Below, piece by piece: positions 34,246 through 46,726 of a stretch of 64,000 nucleotides of DNA; positions within the stretch are counted from its first letter, which is position 1; the number at the start of each line of letters is the position of its first letter. Source of the DNA: Cacajao melanocephalus (lineage: Eukaryota > Chordata > Mammalia > Primates > Pitheciidae). A program made the translations under genes and the position numbers. The DNA lies in contig CAUYLG010052136.1 in assembly GCA_963573385.1 (NCBI GenBank), positions 47,647-111,646 of the forward strand. The letters are read 5' to 3'. The notes under the pieces are model-generated. The model was given only the letters and a program-made list of their open reading frames with translations, was not told the origin of the DNA and made no database searches.

Positions 34246-35159
34246 AAAGACCACCTCCGTTTATCTTCAGGGACTCCTTGAATTTTTTACGTTGCTATTT
34301 TGTGGTATGGCAGAAGCCCTCCAAATTTGGAAAAGCAAGCAAGTACAAGGTAGGCACTTAGATTATCATTCCTCAACTGGCTTCTCCACAGCCTTTTCCT
34401 CCCAATATATAAAATACAGCAATAAAGGACAGAAGACTAACATTTCAAACACTGAATGGTTGCTCAAATTTACTCCTCCTATGTAATAGTATAATTTGTT
34501 CTTCTAATGTTGTACAACTGCACTGACTACTTAAATGGCATGTTTCACATGTCTCTACTATTCAGCTCCTCATCTCTGCAGTGCCTACCCCCAACACACT
34601 ATTGGCTTAACAATTCCCATGGAACACTATTTGAATTTAAGGGGCAGATTTGAGGGAAACACAAATGGCCACCGTTTCATTTATGTGATTCTATCACAGA
34701 AATTTGATTGTTCTCTAAAGGCAAGCATGGATTATTTTTTCTTCCAGCAGCTTCAAGGTAATTTTCTACTTAACTTGCACAGTAGCAGTTGTTGGGGCTC
34801 AGAAAACCTCAACATGTGCCATTTTGATATGCTAATTATTTCAAACTGAGGGCACTTGGGAAACAGCAAATACAGGAAAGGGCTCTCCCTGAACTCCCTT
34901 AAGTGCCTGCAGATAGAGCCTCCAAAAAGTAACAAAATTGTCATAGGTATTCTCCTTGGGAATGTCATCAGTGAGGAAGATTAACTCACAGGAGACACCA
35001 CACTCCATATAGACTCTGTCACAAACTATCCATCACCTCTTCTTCTGATGAGGTCCTTGGAGACAACTTTCATTACCTGAGAGATGTTATTTGCATAACA
35101 AGACAACCTTTGTTCTCCATGCATTCCCTCCTCTTATTCACCTACAACTTGTGTAGACA
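34246..35159. other. No gene or named repeat
   Basis: Several short ORFs occur (34211-34486, 34535-34849) without recognisable domains. The 3' part may belong to the LTR that follows. Confidence 0.4.
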
Positions 35160-35382
35160 CCACCGCCACCACCCCCAAATAAACTACCAACCCCTACTCC
35201 TTTCTTTAGCTCAGGATGCTATAGAATCTTCTATCATCTGGCCCCTCTTTGAGTCCTCTACTTTGTGAGACTCCTATGTGTAATTAAAATAGCTTTTCTC
35301 CTACTAATCTGTCTACTGTCAGTTTATGTCATAGATTCAATTATTGAACCTTCAGAGGATAGGAAGTTTTATCTCCCCTACA
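35160..35382 (+). mobile_element. ERV LTR fragment, 3' part
   Basis: GAGACTCCTATGTGTAATTA, then AATAGCTTTTCTCCTACTAA and TCTGTCTACTGTCAGTTTAT, reads like the R-U5 region of an ERV1-type LTR, ending near ATCTCCCCTACACA. The family is not assigned. Confidence 0.5.
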
Positions 35383-36244
35383 CAGTTATGAGTAATTTGG
35401 AATTTTACTCATTGTTTCATATCATTAGTTATCTTTATTTATGTACATGCATATGTCCTCTCACTCTATCACTCCAAATGAAGTGATATGCACATATATA
35501 TAAAACACATATTTCATATTTCTATGTCCTGTTTTCCCTCCATTCCTTGCATTTTGCCTTGTGTATTGTTAGTGTTCAAATAAATATTTGTCAAATCAAA
35601 CAAAAAGGAAATGAGAGAATGAAAAGTCCTACAAACCTATCAATTGTGAACAATAGTGGCGGTACTTTTCTTTCAGAGAAACAAGTCAACAGTTTTCAAA
35701 CAAAATGTTTTAGAAATATTCCCTAATGACTTGGCAGTCAACAATTCCCAGCTCAAAAAATTTAAAAAGATAAAACAATACATTACCTTTATTGTTACGA
35801 ATGTCTTCAAAAATAATTTGTCATAAATTTAGTTATGATTTAATTGTTTTTGTGAAACTATTGGGAATATATTTCATTTTGCTTATTCTTATAGAGAAGA
35901 AAAACTAACTTTCAGTTTTTAACTGAAACTTCTTGTAACAAAAGACAGATTAACAAGCAGAAGCTTATTAAAATGTATACTTAATTGTTACATGTTACAT
36001 GGGAGAAGATCTAGAGAAATGAGTATATCTCTAGAGCAAATCTCAAAGAAAGTTTAAACTTCAGGCTAAATGCCATTGTTTTTTGAAACAAGAAAGAAAG
36101 ATGTAGGAAAAGATCCAGCTAAGAGGAGATGGCTAGGAAAAGTATCGTAAACAAAGGTAATGGGAAGTTCTAATTAGGGAAAAGGAGTCAGGCTGGTGGG
36201 ACCAAGGGAAAGAAAAAAGAAAAAGCAGATATGCTGTATGTCCT
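35383..36244. other. No gene; unresolved
   Basis: Near 35560-35600 a TTCAAATAAATATTTGTCAA stretch is L2-like. The rest is unresolved. Confidence 0.35.
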
Positions 36245-36625
36245 TCCTTCATGGTTCAGTACACATAGCCCTCCTATACAAATAACTCACAATCTTCCTG
36301 TGTCCAGCTATCACTAGACCCTTGGCTGATCAAAAAATGCAAGTTAGCTCACTGCAATCTTGGTGTTATCTGTACTGCACAAAGGCCTCTTCGGCACACA
36401 GCAAGCACAAGCACCATGCTATAAAATCACCAACAAGACTTTGTCTCTTTGTAGTCAGCTCCTCTCTTGCTGATTTGCCCATTGCTTTCTCACAATGTAT
36501 CTTCTTACTTTCTCTAATAAATCTGTCTTTCTTTATCTCCAACTGTCTTGGTAAATTCTTTTTATCACCCATCTGACACTGGCCCTAGATAGTCACCATC
36601 TGCAACAGATAAGGATGATGATGCA
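36245..36625 (+). mobile_element. ERV LTR, 3' part
   Basis: It contains TTCTCTAATAAATCTGTCTT (with an AATAAA signal) and then CCAACTGTCTTGGTAAATTC, ending in a CTGCAACA-like LTR terminus. This is a typical ERV1-type polyadenylation and U5 arrangement. The family is not assigned. Confidence 0.55.
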
Positions 36626-38178
36626 AATTTAAGTCAAAACCTTTTCCATTTTGTGTAAGAGTCATTAGCGATTTAGTGTCCTTTTCTTCCTGATGCAGGG
36701 AGAAAGACCCTTACAAAGATTTCTTTTACAGATGTAAATTTCTCTCTCTAAAAAAGTAACTTTTTAGGGCCAATCCTGTGTCTGGTGTTTCTCAGAATAA
36801 TATGCCAAAGATTTAGGTGGCATATTCTGTTCTACAGTCATATTTTGGGGTATTGTACCTTGAGCATTACCATATTCCTGTTTAAAACTTTCCCAAGCAG
36901 TTTCACAATCCAGAAACAGTTGGTGGATTATCCCCTGACCTAGGGCATTTTTATAAAAACAAAAGGAAAAGGTTAATAGTTAGAACTAAATATAACCTGG
37001 TTTTTTTTAGTTTGGAAAGCAGCCAATCAAGAAGGTTTTTCAATGCTTGTCTTAAAGCATCTTTTGCAGTTTGAGAACCTCCAGTGATGGCTGAGTGGCC
37101 CACACAGCAACAAGCATGAAGGTTGTCCATACATGAGCTGCTATGATGATTTCTCTGCAGTTTATATCAAGTTTTCCAGTTCTAGCTCACAGGGCTTTAG
37201 TAAAGAGGAAGTCTTTATTTGTAGTGATTCCATGTCAGAAAGGTAGAAAAAAATTTGAAATGTTAGTTTTTAAGAGTCTTAGCAAAGTCTCAGCCAAATA
37301 TTAGAATTCAGGGTCAGTTGAAGTTTACAGGTAGATAGAAAAACCTCAAAGACAATAAACAGGAGTAGAGTCTAAAAACAAGTATACTATAGTTTTCTAT
37401 TGAAACATAATTTTTCTCTCCATAGCCACCCCTACTTGTGCCAAAGTTAGTTGCAGTAAGAATAATTTGTTTACAAAATAAGTCTACTGTCATCATGTCC
37501 TGATTATTTACATAAGTGTAGCAAGAGTAGTGATTAACCATAAAGGCTCCTTTTAAGTTGGCATCCCTGGAACTTTAATAAGAAATCTGAGATTGGACTT
37601 TTTAAGCATCATAAGGCTAAGATGCCAACCCAAGAACTTGTCATCAGATATTGCAACAGGATAAAAAATTTTTTTCTCCTTATTCCTTTTTCTCTACCTT
37701 CCCCATTTCTGTGAAAAGAGTTTTTAAAATAATAACAGGCAGTCAATATTAGCATAATAACAGGCAGTCAATATTAGCAAGAGTAAAAAATTTTAGTCTT
37801 ATAAATATCATGTTTTGAAGAAATTAAGGCTTCAAAGCCTCACTTGAAGATTCACAATATCAGTCTGATGTCACCCATCAGACTGAACCCAGGATATTTG
37901 CTTAAAACCTTGATGCCTTTGAAGATTCCACTTCAGGATGGATTCAAGTACTTGGCTTCGGGTGTGGGAATAAACAGGTAGTAGAAAAAGTATAAACAAT
38001 GTTGGAAAGAGAAAGAGAGAGGAAGACGAGGGAGAAAGAACAATTTGCATATACTCATCTGGGAACCAATATTGTGTTGTGGTTAATGTCAGCTTCTCTG
38101 GAATCAGATGGCCAAGTTTAAAATCAGCCACCTTGTTAAATGAGGAATATAAGAGTCATAATTTCAAATAATTATTCT
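36626..38178. other. Unresolved, possible ERV-derived DNA
   Basis: Composition and position after an LTR suggest decayed ERV sequence, possibly antisense, but I found no protein motif. It includes a 25-bp exact tandem duplication at 37729-37778. Confidence 0.3.
37729..37778. repeat. Exact 25-bp tandem duplication
   Basis: Two identical adjacent copies of a 25-mer containing ATAATAACAGGCAGTCAATA are present. Confidence 0.95.
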
Positions 38179-39026
38179 AAGGGTATGTCTTTATTAGCAG
38201 TGTGAGAAGAGACTAATATAGTAAATTGGTAATGGTAGACTGGGGTGCTGCTATAGAGATACCCGAAAATGTGGAAGCTACTTTGGAAGTAGGAAACAGA
38301 GATTAGAAGAGTTTGGAGGGCTCAGAAGAAGATAGGAAGATGAAGCAAAGTTTGGAACTTCCTAAAGACTTGTTGAATGACTTTGACCAAAATGCTGATA
38401 GTAATATGGACAATAAAGTCCAGGCTGAGGTGGTCTCAGATGGAGATGAGGAACTTTTTGGGAACTGAAGCAAAGGTGACTCTTGCTATGTGTTAGCAAA
38501 GAATCTGGCAGCATCTTGCCCCGTCCTAGAGATCTGTGGAACTTTGAACTTGAAAGAGCTGATTTAAGGTATCTGGCGGAAGAAATTTCTAAGCAGCAAA
38601 ACATTCAAGAGGTGACCTGTTTTTTTCTGAAAGTGTGCAGTTATATACACTCACAAAGAGATGGTTTGAAATTGGAACTTAAGTTTAAAAAAGAAGCAGA
38701 GCATAAAAGTTTGGAATATTTGCAGCCTTACCATACATAGAAAAGAAAAACCCATTTTCTGGGGAGAAATTCAAGTCTGCTACTGAAATTTGCAGAGGTA
38801 ATTAGGAGCCAAATGTTAATGGCCAAGACAAATGGGAAAATATCTCCAGCGCATGCCAGAGATCTTCATGGAAGCCCCTCCCATCACAGACTGAGAAGCC
38901 TAGGAGGGAAAAATGGTTTTGTGAACCAACCCCAGGTCCCTGCTTCTCTGTGCAGTCTCAGGACTTGATATCCTGCATCTCAGCTGCTCCAGCTCTAGTC
39001 GTGACTAAAAGGAACCAACGTACAGC

Positions 39027-39659
39027 TTGGGCCATGCCTCAGAAGGTACAAACCCTGAGCCTTGGCAGCTCCCATGTGGTGCTGGGCCTATGGGTGTGCA
39101 GAAGACAAGAGCTGAGCTTTGGGAGCCTCTGCCCAGGTTTCAAAGGATGTGTGGAAATACGTGGATGATCTGGCAGAAGTTTGATGCAGGGGCAGAACCC
39201 TCATGGAGAACCTCTAGTAGGGCAATGCAGAGGGGAAATGTGGGGTTGGAGGCCCTACACAAAGTCCTCACTGGGGCACTGCCTAGTGGAGTTGTGAGAA
39301 GGAGGCCACCATCCGCCAGACCCCAGAATGGTGGATCCACTGACAGCTTACCTCATGCACGTGGAAAAGCCACAGGCACTGAATGCCAGCCCGTGAAAGC
39401 AGCTGTGGGGGCTATACCCTGCAGAGTCATAGAGGCAAAGCTGCCCAAGGCCTTGGGAGCCTACCCCTTGTATCAATGTGCACTGGATGTGAGACATGGA
39501 GCCAAAGGAAATTATTTTGGAGTGTTAAGCTTTAATGAGTGCCCTCCGGTTTCAGACTTGAAAACAAAGGACCTGTGGTCTTTTTGTTTTGGCCAATTTT
39601 ACCCGTACAGAAATATTTACTCAATGTTTGTACCTCCATTGTATCTTGGAAGTAACTAA
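39027..39659 (+). pseudogene. 210-codon ORF in the MaLR internal region
   Basis: This is the longest ORF in the window. It lies wholly within the THE1-type internal sequence and is probably a remnant of the poorly understood MaLR internal (gag-derived) reading frame. It contains WEPLPRFQRM and PSGVVRRRPPSARPQNGGST and lacks any catalytic motif. It is not thought to be a host gene. Confidence 0.4.
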
Positions 39660-39841
39660 CTTGCTTTTTATTTTACAGGCTTATAAGTGGAAGGGACTTG
39701 CCTTGTCTCTGATGAGACTTTGGATTTAGACTTTTGGGTTAATGCTGGGATGACTTAAGACTTTGGCGGACTGTTGGAAAGGCATAATTGTGTTTTGAAA
39801 TGTGGAAAGGATATGAGATTTGGGAGGCACCAGGGGCAGAA

Positions 39842-40211
39842 TGATATGGTTTGGCTCTGTGTCCCCACCCAAATCTCATCTCAAATTGTAATTCAAATTA
39901 TAATCCCCAGGTGTCAAGGAAGGGACCTGGTGGGAGGTGAATGGATCCTGGGGACAGTGGCCCTGTGCTGTTCTCATGATAGTGAGTCTCACAAGATCTG
40001 ATGGTTTAAAAGTATGACATTTCTTTCCCTTGCTCTCTCTCCTGCCACCATGTCAGATGTGCCTGGCTTCTCCTTCACCTTCTGCCATGATTGTAAGTTT
40101 CCTGAGGTCTGCTCAGCCATGTGGAACTGTGAATCAATTAAGCCTCTTTTGTTTATAAATTACCCAGTCTCAGGTAGTTCTTTATATCAGTGTGAAAATG
40201 AACAAATACAC
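39842..40211 (+). mobile_element. 3' LTR of the MaLR provirus
   Basis: It runs from TGATATGGTTTGGCTCTGTG to GAAAATGAACAAATACAC, with the polyadenylation-side text AAATTACCCAGTCTCAGG. Confidence 0.93.
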
Positions 40212-41415
40212 CTTTCATACACCATACACAAAACTCAACTCAAGATGGATCAAAGACTTAAATGTAAAACTCCAACTATAAAAACCTTAGAAGACAACCC
40301 AGAAAATACCATTCAGGGCATAGACATTGGCAAAGATTTCTTGATAAAGACACCAAAAGCAATTATAACAAAGCAAAAATTGACGGATGGGATCTAATTA
40401 AATGAAAGAGCTTCTGCACAGTAAAGGAAACTATCAACAGAATAAACAGACAACCTACAGAATGGGAGAAAATTTTTGCAATCTGTCCATTTGACAAAGG
40501 TCTAATGTCCAGCAGCCATAAGGAACTTAAACAAATTTACCAGAAAACCAAAAAAAACTTATTAAAAAGTGGGCAAAGGACATGAACAGAAACTTCTCAA
40601 AAGAAGACATACATGCAGCTGACAAATACAGGAAAAAAAGCTCAACATCACTGATCATTAGAGAAATGCCAAAAGCACAGTGAGATACCATTTCACACCA
40701 GTCAGACTGGCTATTACTAAAAAAGCCAATAAAACAACAGATGCTGGTGAGGTTGTGGAGAAAAATTAATGCTTTTACACTGTTGTTGGGAGTGTAAATT
40801 AGTTCAACCATTGTGGAAAACAGCATGGTGACTTTTTAAAGACCCAAAGGCATAAATACCACTTGACCTAGCAATTCCCTTACTGGTATATGTGCAAAGG
40901 AATATAAATCATTCTGTTATAAAGACACATGCATATGTATGTTCACTGCAGCACTATTCACAATAGCAAAAACATGGAAGCAACCTAAATGCCCATCAAT
41001 GATAGACTGGATAAAGAAAATGTGTACATATACACCATGGAATACTATGCAGCCAGAAAAAGGAATGAGCTCATGTCTTTTGCAGGGACATGGATAGAGT
41101 TGGAGGCCATTATCCTTAGCAAACTAAGACAGGAACAGAAAACCAAATACCACATGTTCTCACTTATAAGTGGGAGCTACATGATGAGAACACATGGACA
41201 TATGTTGGAGAACAATACACACTGGGGCTTGTCAGAGGGTTGGGGGTAGAGGAGAGAGAGGATAAGGTAGAATAGCTAATGGATGCTTGGCTTAATAGCT
41301 GGGTGATGGGATAATCTGTGCAGCAAAGCACCATGGCACGTGTTTACCTAGGTAACAAACTTGCATATCCTTCACATGTGCCCCTGAACTTAAAACAAAA
41401 GTTGGAAATTTTAAA
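40212..41415 (+). mobile_element. Primate L1 3' end, 5' truncated
   Basis: It encodes the C-terminal L1 ORF2 segment with broken frames: a TIKTLEDNPENTIQGIDIGK-like stretch, then a YTMEYYAARKRNELMSFAGT stretch at 41030-41090. It then has the 3' UTR with GCACGTGTTTACCTAGGTAA and a short A-rich end. It begins exactly at the end of the MaLR LTR. Confidence 0.9.
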
Positions 41416-41439
41416 AAATTATTTCCATTTAGGCTTGAA

Positions 41440-42185
41440 AAATAATTGTGTTGGCACATATATGCCTTTTAGCCTAACGGGGTCTTCCTGCCCACTGCAC
41501 AAACAAAATCAATTGCCACAGGGACCATGTCATTGCAGTGAAGAAAGAATTTAATTAACACAGGACTGGCCACACCACTCAGGAAATGGAGTTATTACTC
41601 AAATCAATCTCCTCAAAGACTTGGAAAGTTTTTCAAAGCTAGCTTGGTGAGCAGGTGGCTAGGGTATGGGGAGTCCTGATTGGTTGGGTCAGAGATAAAA
41701 TCACAGGGAGTCTAAGCTGGCTTCTTTCACTGAGTCACTTCTGGGTGGGGCCTCAGGAGTGGTTGTTGCATCCAGATGGACCCATTGGTTGCCAGACATG
41801 CAAAAAACCTGAAGTGATATCTCAAAAGGCCAATCTTAGGTTCTCTAATAGTGATATTACCTGCTGAAGTAATTGAGGAAGTTACATATCTTGTGACCTC
41901 TAGAATCATGGCTGGCTATCATTTATATCTACACATTAGCAGAATTCTGGCTCCTCTATCCTCTTAGCCTGGTGGTCTGTCATTAACTTCACAAAGGTGG
42001 TCAAGTTTGGGGTAAGGATTATTACCACTTAAACTATCAACGAAATGTCTCCCAAAGTTAGCTTGGCACAAGCCCCAGAATACTTAAGGGCAGAATGGCA
42101 CGATGGGGATTGGCTACATTAGATCTCCCCCTCTGCCATAATTTTCTCACTGTTATAATTTTTGCAAAGGCAAAAATTCACAACA
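41440..42185 (-). mobile_element. ERV1-type LTR, antisense
   Basis: The stretch has GAAAGAATTTAATTAACACA, CACAGGGAGTCTAAGCTGGC and TCTGGGTGGGGCCTCAGGAG, with an end rich in TGTTATAATTTTTGCAAAGG. This layout matches an antisense ERV1 LTR seen many times in primate genomes. The family is not assigned. Confidence 0.5.
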
Positions 42186-42849
42186 CATTAAATAAAATAA
42201 TGAACCTTTACTAGAGATTTAACATGAGGTAGCATAGAGTGTTTATGATTCTACAGAGAACCTTTTTTTTTCTCAAGTGGGCTTATTTATCTTTCTCAGA
42301 ATGGATGCCCTAAAATGATGAGACACTATCTGCAGTACTGGGGATTCACATGATATTTAAAAAAATCTTTTGATTCAGTTAATTAAACCAGTAAAGTCTA
42401 TGTAGTAGGAGAACAGTTTGACTGAATTGATGTTACCTTAAATTATTAAACTCCTGTGTTTGGCATTTACAAACAATGTTGGCCTTTCTCTCTCTAACGC
42501 TAAATCCAAAGAATTTAATTCAAATAGTATTTCTTATTATAAACACCAATTTTAGGATTGTATTATTAGTAAAAGACTTTAGATTGGTTGATCTCATATA
42601 ATATCAAATGTATCCTCTATTTAGTGAAGATATGAAAGAGGAATCAAGAGAGCACATTTTCTGATATTTGAAATCTGATCTTTCTTTCTTCCAACTACAG
42701 AAGCCCTAAAGTGTGAGATCTTTGAAGAATTCATTTATTTTTCTTGGCATCAGCTGCAGGTGTCTTCTGGACAAGATGCCTAAATATGGACTGGTTGCCA
42801 TGAGAGAGAAGAATATAATATTAATGTGGAATTTATTATAAGAGAATAA
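42186..42849. other. No recognisable feature
   Basis: AT-rich; possibly flanking or ERV-internal sequence. Confidence 0.35.
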
Positions 42850-43860
42850 ACAAACCTCTGCTGGCAACAAATGAAGGTATAATTAGATTATTCTAAAGAA
42901 ACTTCTCTATAAACACACTGAGATGGGTTAGTAAACAATGAAGACATTTTGTGCAATAGTTTTGGCAAGAATTATACAGAAGGCAATAATGGTCAGATAT
43001 TGTTTGTAAGATTACATATTGAAGAGGCATCGTTTGTCTGGGGTAATATCTGAGGTTCATTCCCTCACACCAAGGAAATCGAGGATGTGGACACAAACAA
43101 GATTAAGAGCAGAGGCAAAAAGCAAAAAGAGAAAAGCTCTCTCTCCTGCAGAGACAGAGTGGCTCCTGAGTGTGTCTTCTGGTTCTGTGGTGAAATGCAT
43201 GGGGTTTTATAGAGGAGCTTGAGGAGGTGGTGTCTGATTTACATAGGGCACTAGAGATTGGTCAGGCCAGGTGTGCTGTTTGCATAGCGTACAAAGAAGC
43301 TGGCCATCCCACCCTAATCTTTTATGATGCAGATAGGGGTCTCATGTAGCCTGCTTTTTTACTGCACATGTGTGTTATAAGTAGAATTTTTGATGCCACA
43401 AAAGAAGTAGCCCTTGAATATAAATTTCCTCAGCAAGGCAATTTGCTTCTATAGAAGGGTGCAGCTCACTGATGGAACGATGGCAAGCGCACATCTGGAC
43501 AAGGAGGGGAAGGGGTACTTAAGCCTGATGGAGGTCACCTCTACTGCTGTGTCATTCCCCTGTTGGCTAGGGTTAGAACACACAGTCTAGTCTAATTCCG
43601 ATTGGCTATTTTAATGGGAGTAGGAGTACAAGCCAGAGTGGTGGGGTGGGTAGTTTGGCAGGAAGGACGGTTATAGGCAGGTCAGAGCAGGTAAGTAGGG
43701 GTCAAAGCAGGTGACCAGAGCAGGTGACCGGGATGAGTCAGGACGGGGAAGGGGACTGGGGAACAGATGTGAACTACTGATTAGAACTGGTGGAAAAGGT
43801 TGTTTACTGAAACTACAAGGAAGTTAAACGTTAAAATAAAGAATAAGTCAGCTGAACATA
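42850..43860 (-). mobile_element. ERV-derived sequence, antisense
   Basis: GTGTCATTCCCCTGTTGGCT, CACACAGTCTAGTCTAATTC, GTGGTGGGGTGGGTAGTTTG and tandem-like GGTCAGAGCAGG/GGTCAAAGCAGG blocks (43680-43735) resemble antisense ERV LTR or internal sequence. No coding motif is preserved. Confidence 0.4.
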
Positions 43861-44359
43861 CTGACATATTGATTCTTTGAAGAGAAACTTGGGGTTCACT
43901 ATATCTAACATGTGCAACAAAGATTAGGGAAGAGGGAACCTCCATGTTGAATATACCTGGCTTACAAGTGTCCCTTTTCTATTGGCATAGCTCTCAGCAT
44001 TTACCTATGCAAGCTTTTACCTTGCTTATCTATGCTTGCAGCTTGATTTTTCAGACTGCTTTTTGTTAGAAAAGCAATGATTTGGGGCTGCTTTTTATAA
44101 AATGAAAACCTTACTGAGGACTTTCTTACCCTATCTGCCTAAATAATTTCTAGCTCCTTTATCAATATGAAATGGCTTATAGTTGCACTGAGCCAGAAGA
44201 TAATGAAATTATATAATCAGAATTTTATATCAAGAAGGGACCTAAAAGATAAATTAGCCCAAACATAGCATTTTAAACTATAAAATATAAGATTCAGAAA
44301 GATTGACATTTTCAAAGTCACATTAGTTTGGGTCATAGTCAATATCACAATTCAGTTTA
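43861..44359. other. No recognisable feature
   Basis: Unassigned AT-rich sequence upstream of an L2. Confidence 0.45.
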
Positions 44360-44513
44360 ATGGAACAGAAATATATTAAGCACTTACTATGTGTCAGGTT
44401 CTTAGAAATTCAGGAAACAAAGATTTTTAAAAAGATGAATCCTACCTTTGATCTTACTATCTGATTAGAGAGCCATACATTTCATGCCTTCCCTCATTTT
44501 GAAGATTTAGCAT

Positions 44514-46726
44514 GGGCCCCATCCTGTTCGGCCCTGTCCCGCCGCAGCATCTGCCAGCCATGAGCTCCAAGCGGTTCAACAAGGGCCCCTGGTACCAGCT
44601 GTCGGCCAGGTCAAGAACCGGCTCCTGTCCAAGTATGACCCCCAGAAGGAGGCAGAGCTCCGCAGCTGGATCAAGGGACTCACTGGCCTCTCCATCCACC
44701 CCGACTTCCAGAAGGGCCTGAAGGATGGGATTATCTTATGCACACTCATGAACAAGCTACAGCTGGGCTCAGTCCCCAAGATCAACCACTCCATGCAGAA
44801 CTGGCACCAGCTAAAAAAACCTCTCCAACTTCATCAAGGCCATGGTCAGCTACGGCATGAACCGCCTGGACCTGTTCAAGGCCAACGACCTGTTTGACAG
44901 TGGGAACATGACCCAGGTGTAGGTGTCTCTTCTCAGCCTGGTGGGGAAGGCCAAAACTAAGGGTCTGCAGAGCAGGGTGGACATCGGCATCAAGTACTCA
45001 GAGAAGCAGGAGTGGAACTTCGACAACGCCACCGTGAAGGCCAGCCAGTACATCATAGGGCTGTAGATGGGCACCAACAAATGTGCCAGCCAGTTGGGCA
45101 TGACCGTGTATGGCACGAGGAGGCATCTCTACAACCTCAAGAACCACATCCTGCCCCCGTGGACCACTCAACCATCAGCCTCCAGATGGGTACCAACAAG
45201 TATGCCAGCCAGGCGGGCATGATGGCTCCTGAGACACGGCAGCGCATCTATGACACCGAGCTGGGAACTGACAAGTGAGACAGCTCCTCCATGTCCCTGC
45301 AGATGGGCTACAAGCAGGGTGCCAATCAAAGTGACCAGGTCTTTGGCCTGGGCTAGCAGATACACAACCCCAAATACTGCCCACAAGGCACAGTGGCCAA
45401 CGGGGCTCCCTCTGATGCCGGTGACTGCCCGGCCCCAGGGAGGTCCCTGAATATCCCCTTACTACAGGAGGAGGCCGGCTACTGAGGCTCCCAGCACGCT
45501 CTCTCCTCACATCATCTTCCCGTCTGGGTGTTTGGATTTTTCTGTTTTCATCTTTTTTTTCTCTTAACCTGTTCAGTGCTGCGAATCAACCGAGAGTCTG
45601 TGAGTGGCTCGTGGGATCAGCAGGGCTTTTTTCCCCTTGCCTTGGTCCTTTGCAAGACTGAGCCACCAGGCTTCGGGGTAATGGGTCAAGGTTGTATCCT
45701 GATCTGTGTAGGGTGAGGGTCCCTGATGGCACGTCCAGGCTGTGGGCAGAGCTGTGCTGGGGAGAAGAGACGTGGGCTTGGAAGGAATTGGCCCCCGAAG
45801 GTTTCCGGTTGCCTTGCCTCTTCCCACTTTTGTCACCCAATCAGTTTGTGGTTTCTATACCTGCAAAAGTTTCAGGAAGTATTAACAAAAGAAAAAAAAC
45901 TTTTTTTTTTCCTGAGGAATGCGGTGAGGACAGTGGAGTGGGTGCTGGGAAATGGGTCCCCTGGGAAAGGGGGCCTGGCCACGATGTTAAATATTTCAGG
46001 CTCCCAAGTGGCTGGATTTCCCTAGGACCCTCAGAGTAACAGACCTCAGACCCTCAGACCTACCCTGGGGCCCTGTGGGGTAAGTGAGGCCTGTACAAGG
46101 AAGCGGAATTCTGAGTTGTTGGGGGTAAGCCTGACCCCATCTCTATGCTACTCTGCCTTCCCCATAGCCTCATTCACTTTTTTTTTTACACTTGTTGCTC
46201 TTGTCCAGGCTGGAGTGCAGGGGCGCAATCTTGGCTTACTGCACCTCCACCTCCCTGGCTCAAGGGATTCCCCTGCCTCAGGCTCCCTAGTAGCTGGGAC
46301 TGCAGGTGCTCCACCATGCTGGCTAATTTTTGTATTTTTAGTAGAAACAGGGTTTCATCATGGTGGCCAGGCTGATCTCGAACTGCTGGCCGCAGGTGAT
46401 CCACCCACTTCGGCCTCCTCAAGTGCTGGGATTACAGGCATGAGCCATGGCGCCGACCCCTCCGTAGGTTTTAAGGAGCTCCTAGCCCTCTTTCTCCCCT
46501 TCTGGGCCTGACCAGCTACACTGCTCCATCTCCCCCGGCCACACATCCCACCAAGTACTGCACAGGGGCTCCCACCCAGGGGCCCTGCTCCATGAGATAA
46601 TGTGAGATCTGACTGTGGACCATGCACAATAAAACCTCTGTTTGTAAGAAAAAGAAAGAAAGAAAGAAAGAAGAAAGAAAGAAAAGAAAGAAAAAGAGAG
46701 AAAGAAAGAAAGAAAAAAAGAAAAAG
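44514..46726 (+). pseudogene. CNN2: CNN2 (calponin-2) processed pseudogene
   Basis: This is an intronless copy of the calponin-2 mRNA with 5' UTR, the whole coding stretch (44560-45485, 926 nt against about 930 in the parent), 3' UTR, AATAAA (46628-46633) and an A-rich tail. The actin-binding protein's CH domain and three calponin repeats (the LQMGTNK block near 45063, 45183 and the related SLQMGYKQGANQS near 45294) are recognisable. It is dead: frameshifts near 44607, 44815 and 45156, and in-frame stops at 44920, 45064, 45276 and 45354. Imperfect target-site duplications flank it (AAGATTTAGCAT at 44502-44513, AAAGTTTAGTAT at 46727-46738), showing L1-mediated insertion into an L2. The numbered pseudogene name is not assigned. 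Confidence 0.95.
46188..46457 (-). mobile_element. Alu within the CNN2 retrocopy 3' UTR, antisense
   Basis: It runs from a T-run through GCTGGAGTGCAGGGGCGCAA to GAGCCATGGCGCCGACC. No clear flanking duplication is visible, so it may have been carried over from the parental CNN2 3' UTR and may not be a later insertion here. Confidence 0.93.

Larger units (their letters stand above)
38179..40211 (+). mobile_element. MaLR provirus (THE1/MST), 5' LTR truncated
   Basis: Only the last 40 bp of the 5' LTR remain (GGGTATGTCTTTATTAGCAG to GACTAATA, 38179-38218). The internal THE1-type region follows (38219-39841; TGGGGTGCTGCTATAGAGAT, GACCAAAATGCTGATAG, and later AGTAACTAACTTGC), then a complete 3' LTR (39842-40211). 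It has no pol and was dependent on ERVL machinery. The right edge abuts an L1 3' end without a spacer. Confidence 0.92.

Noticed and set aside
37729..37778. Direct repeats considered as a CRISPR-like array
   Set aside because: There are only two adjacent copies with no spacers, in a primate genome.
45012..45510. Several 66-111 codon ORFs around 45.0-45.5 kb
   Set aside because: They are frameshifted pieces or antisense shadows of the CNN2 retropseudogene.
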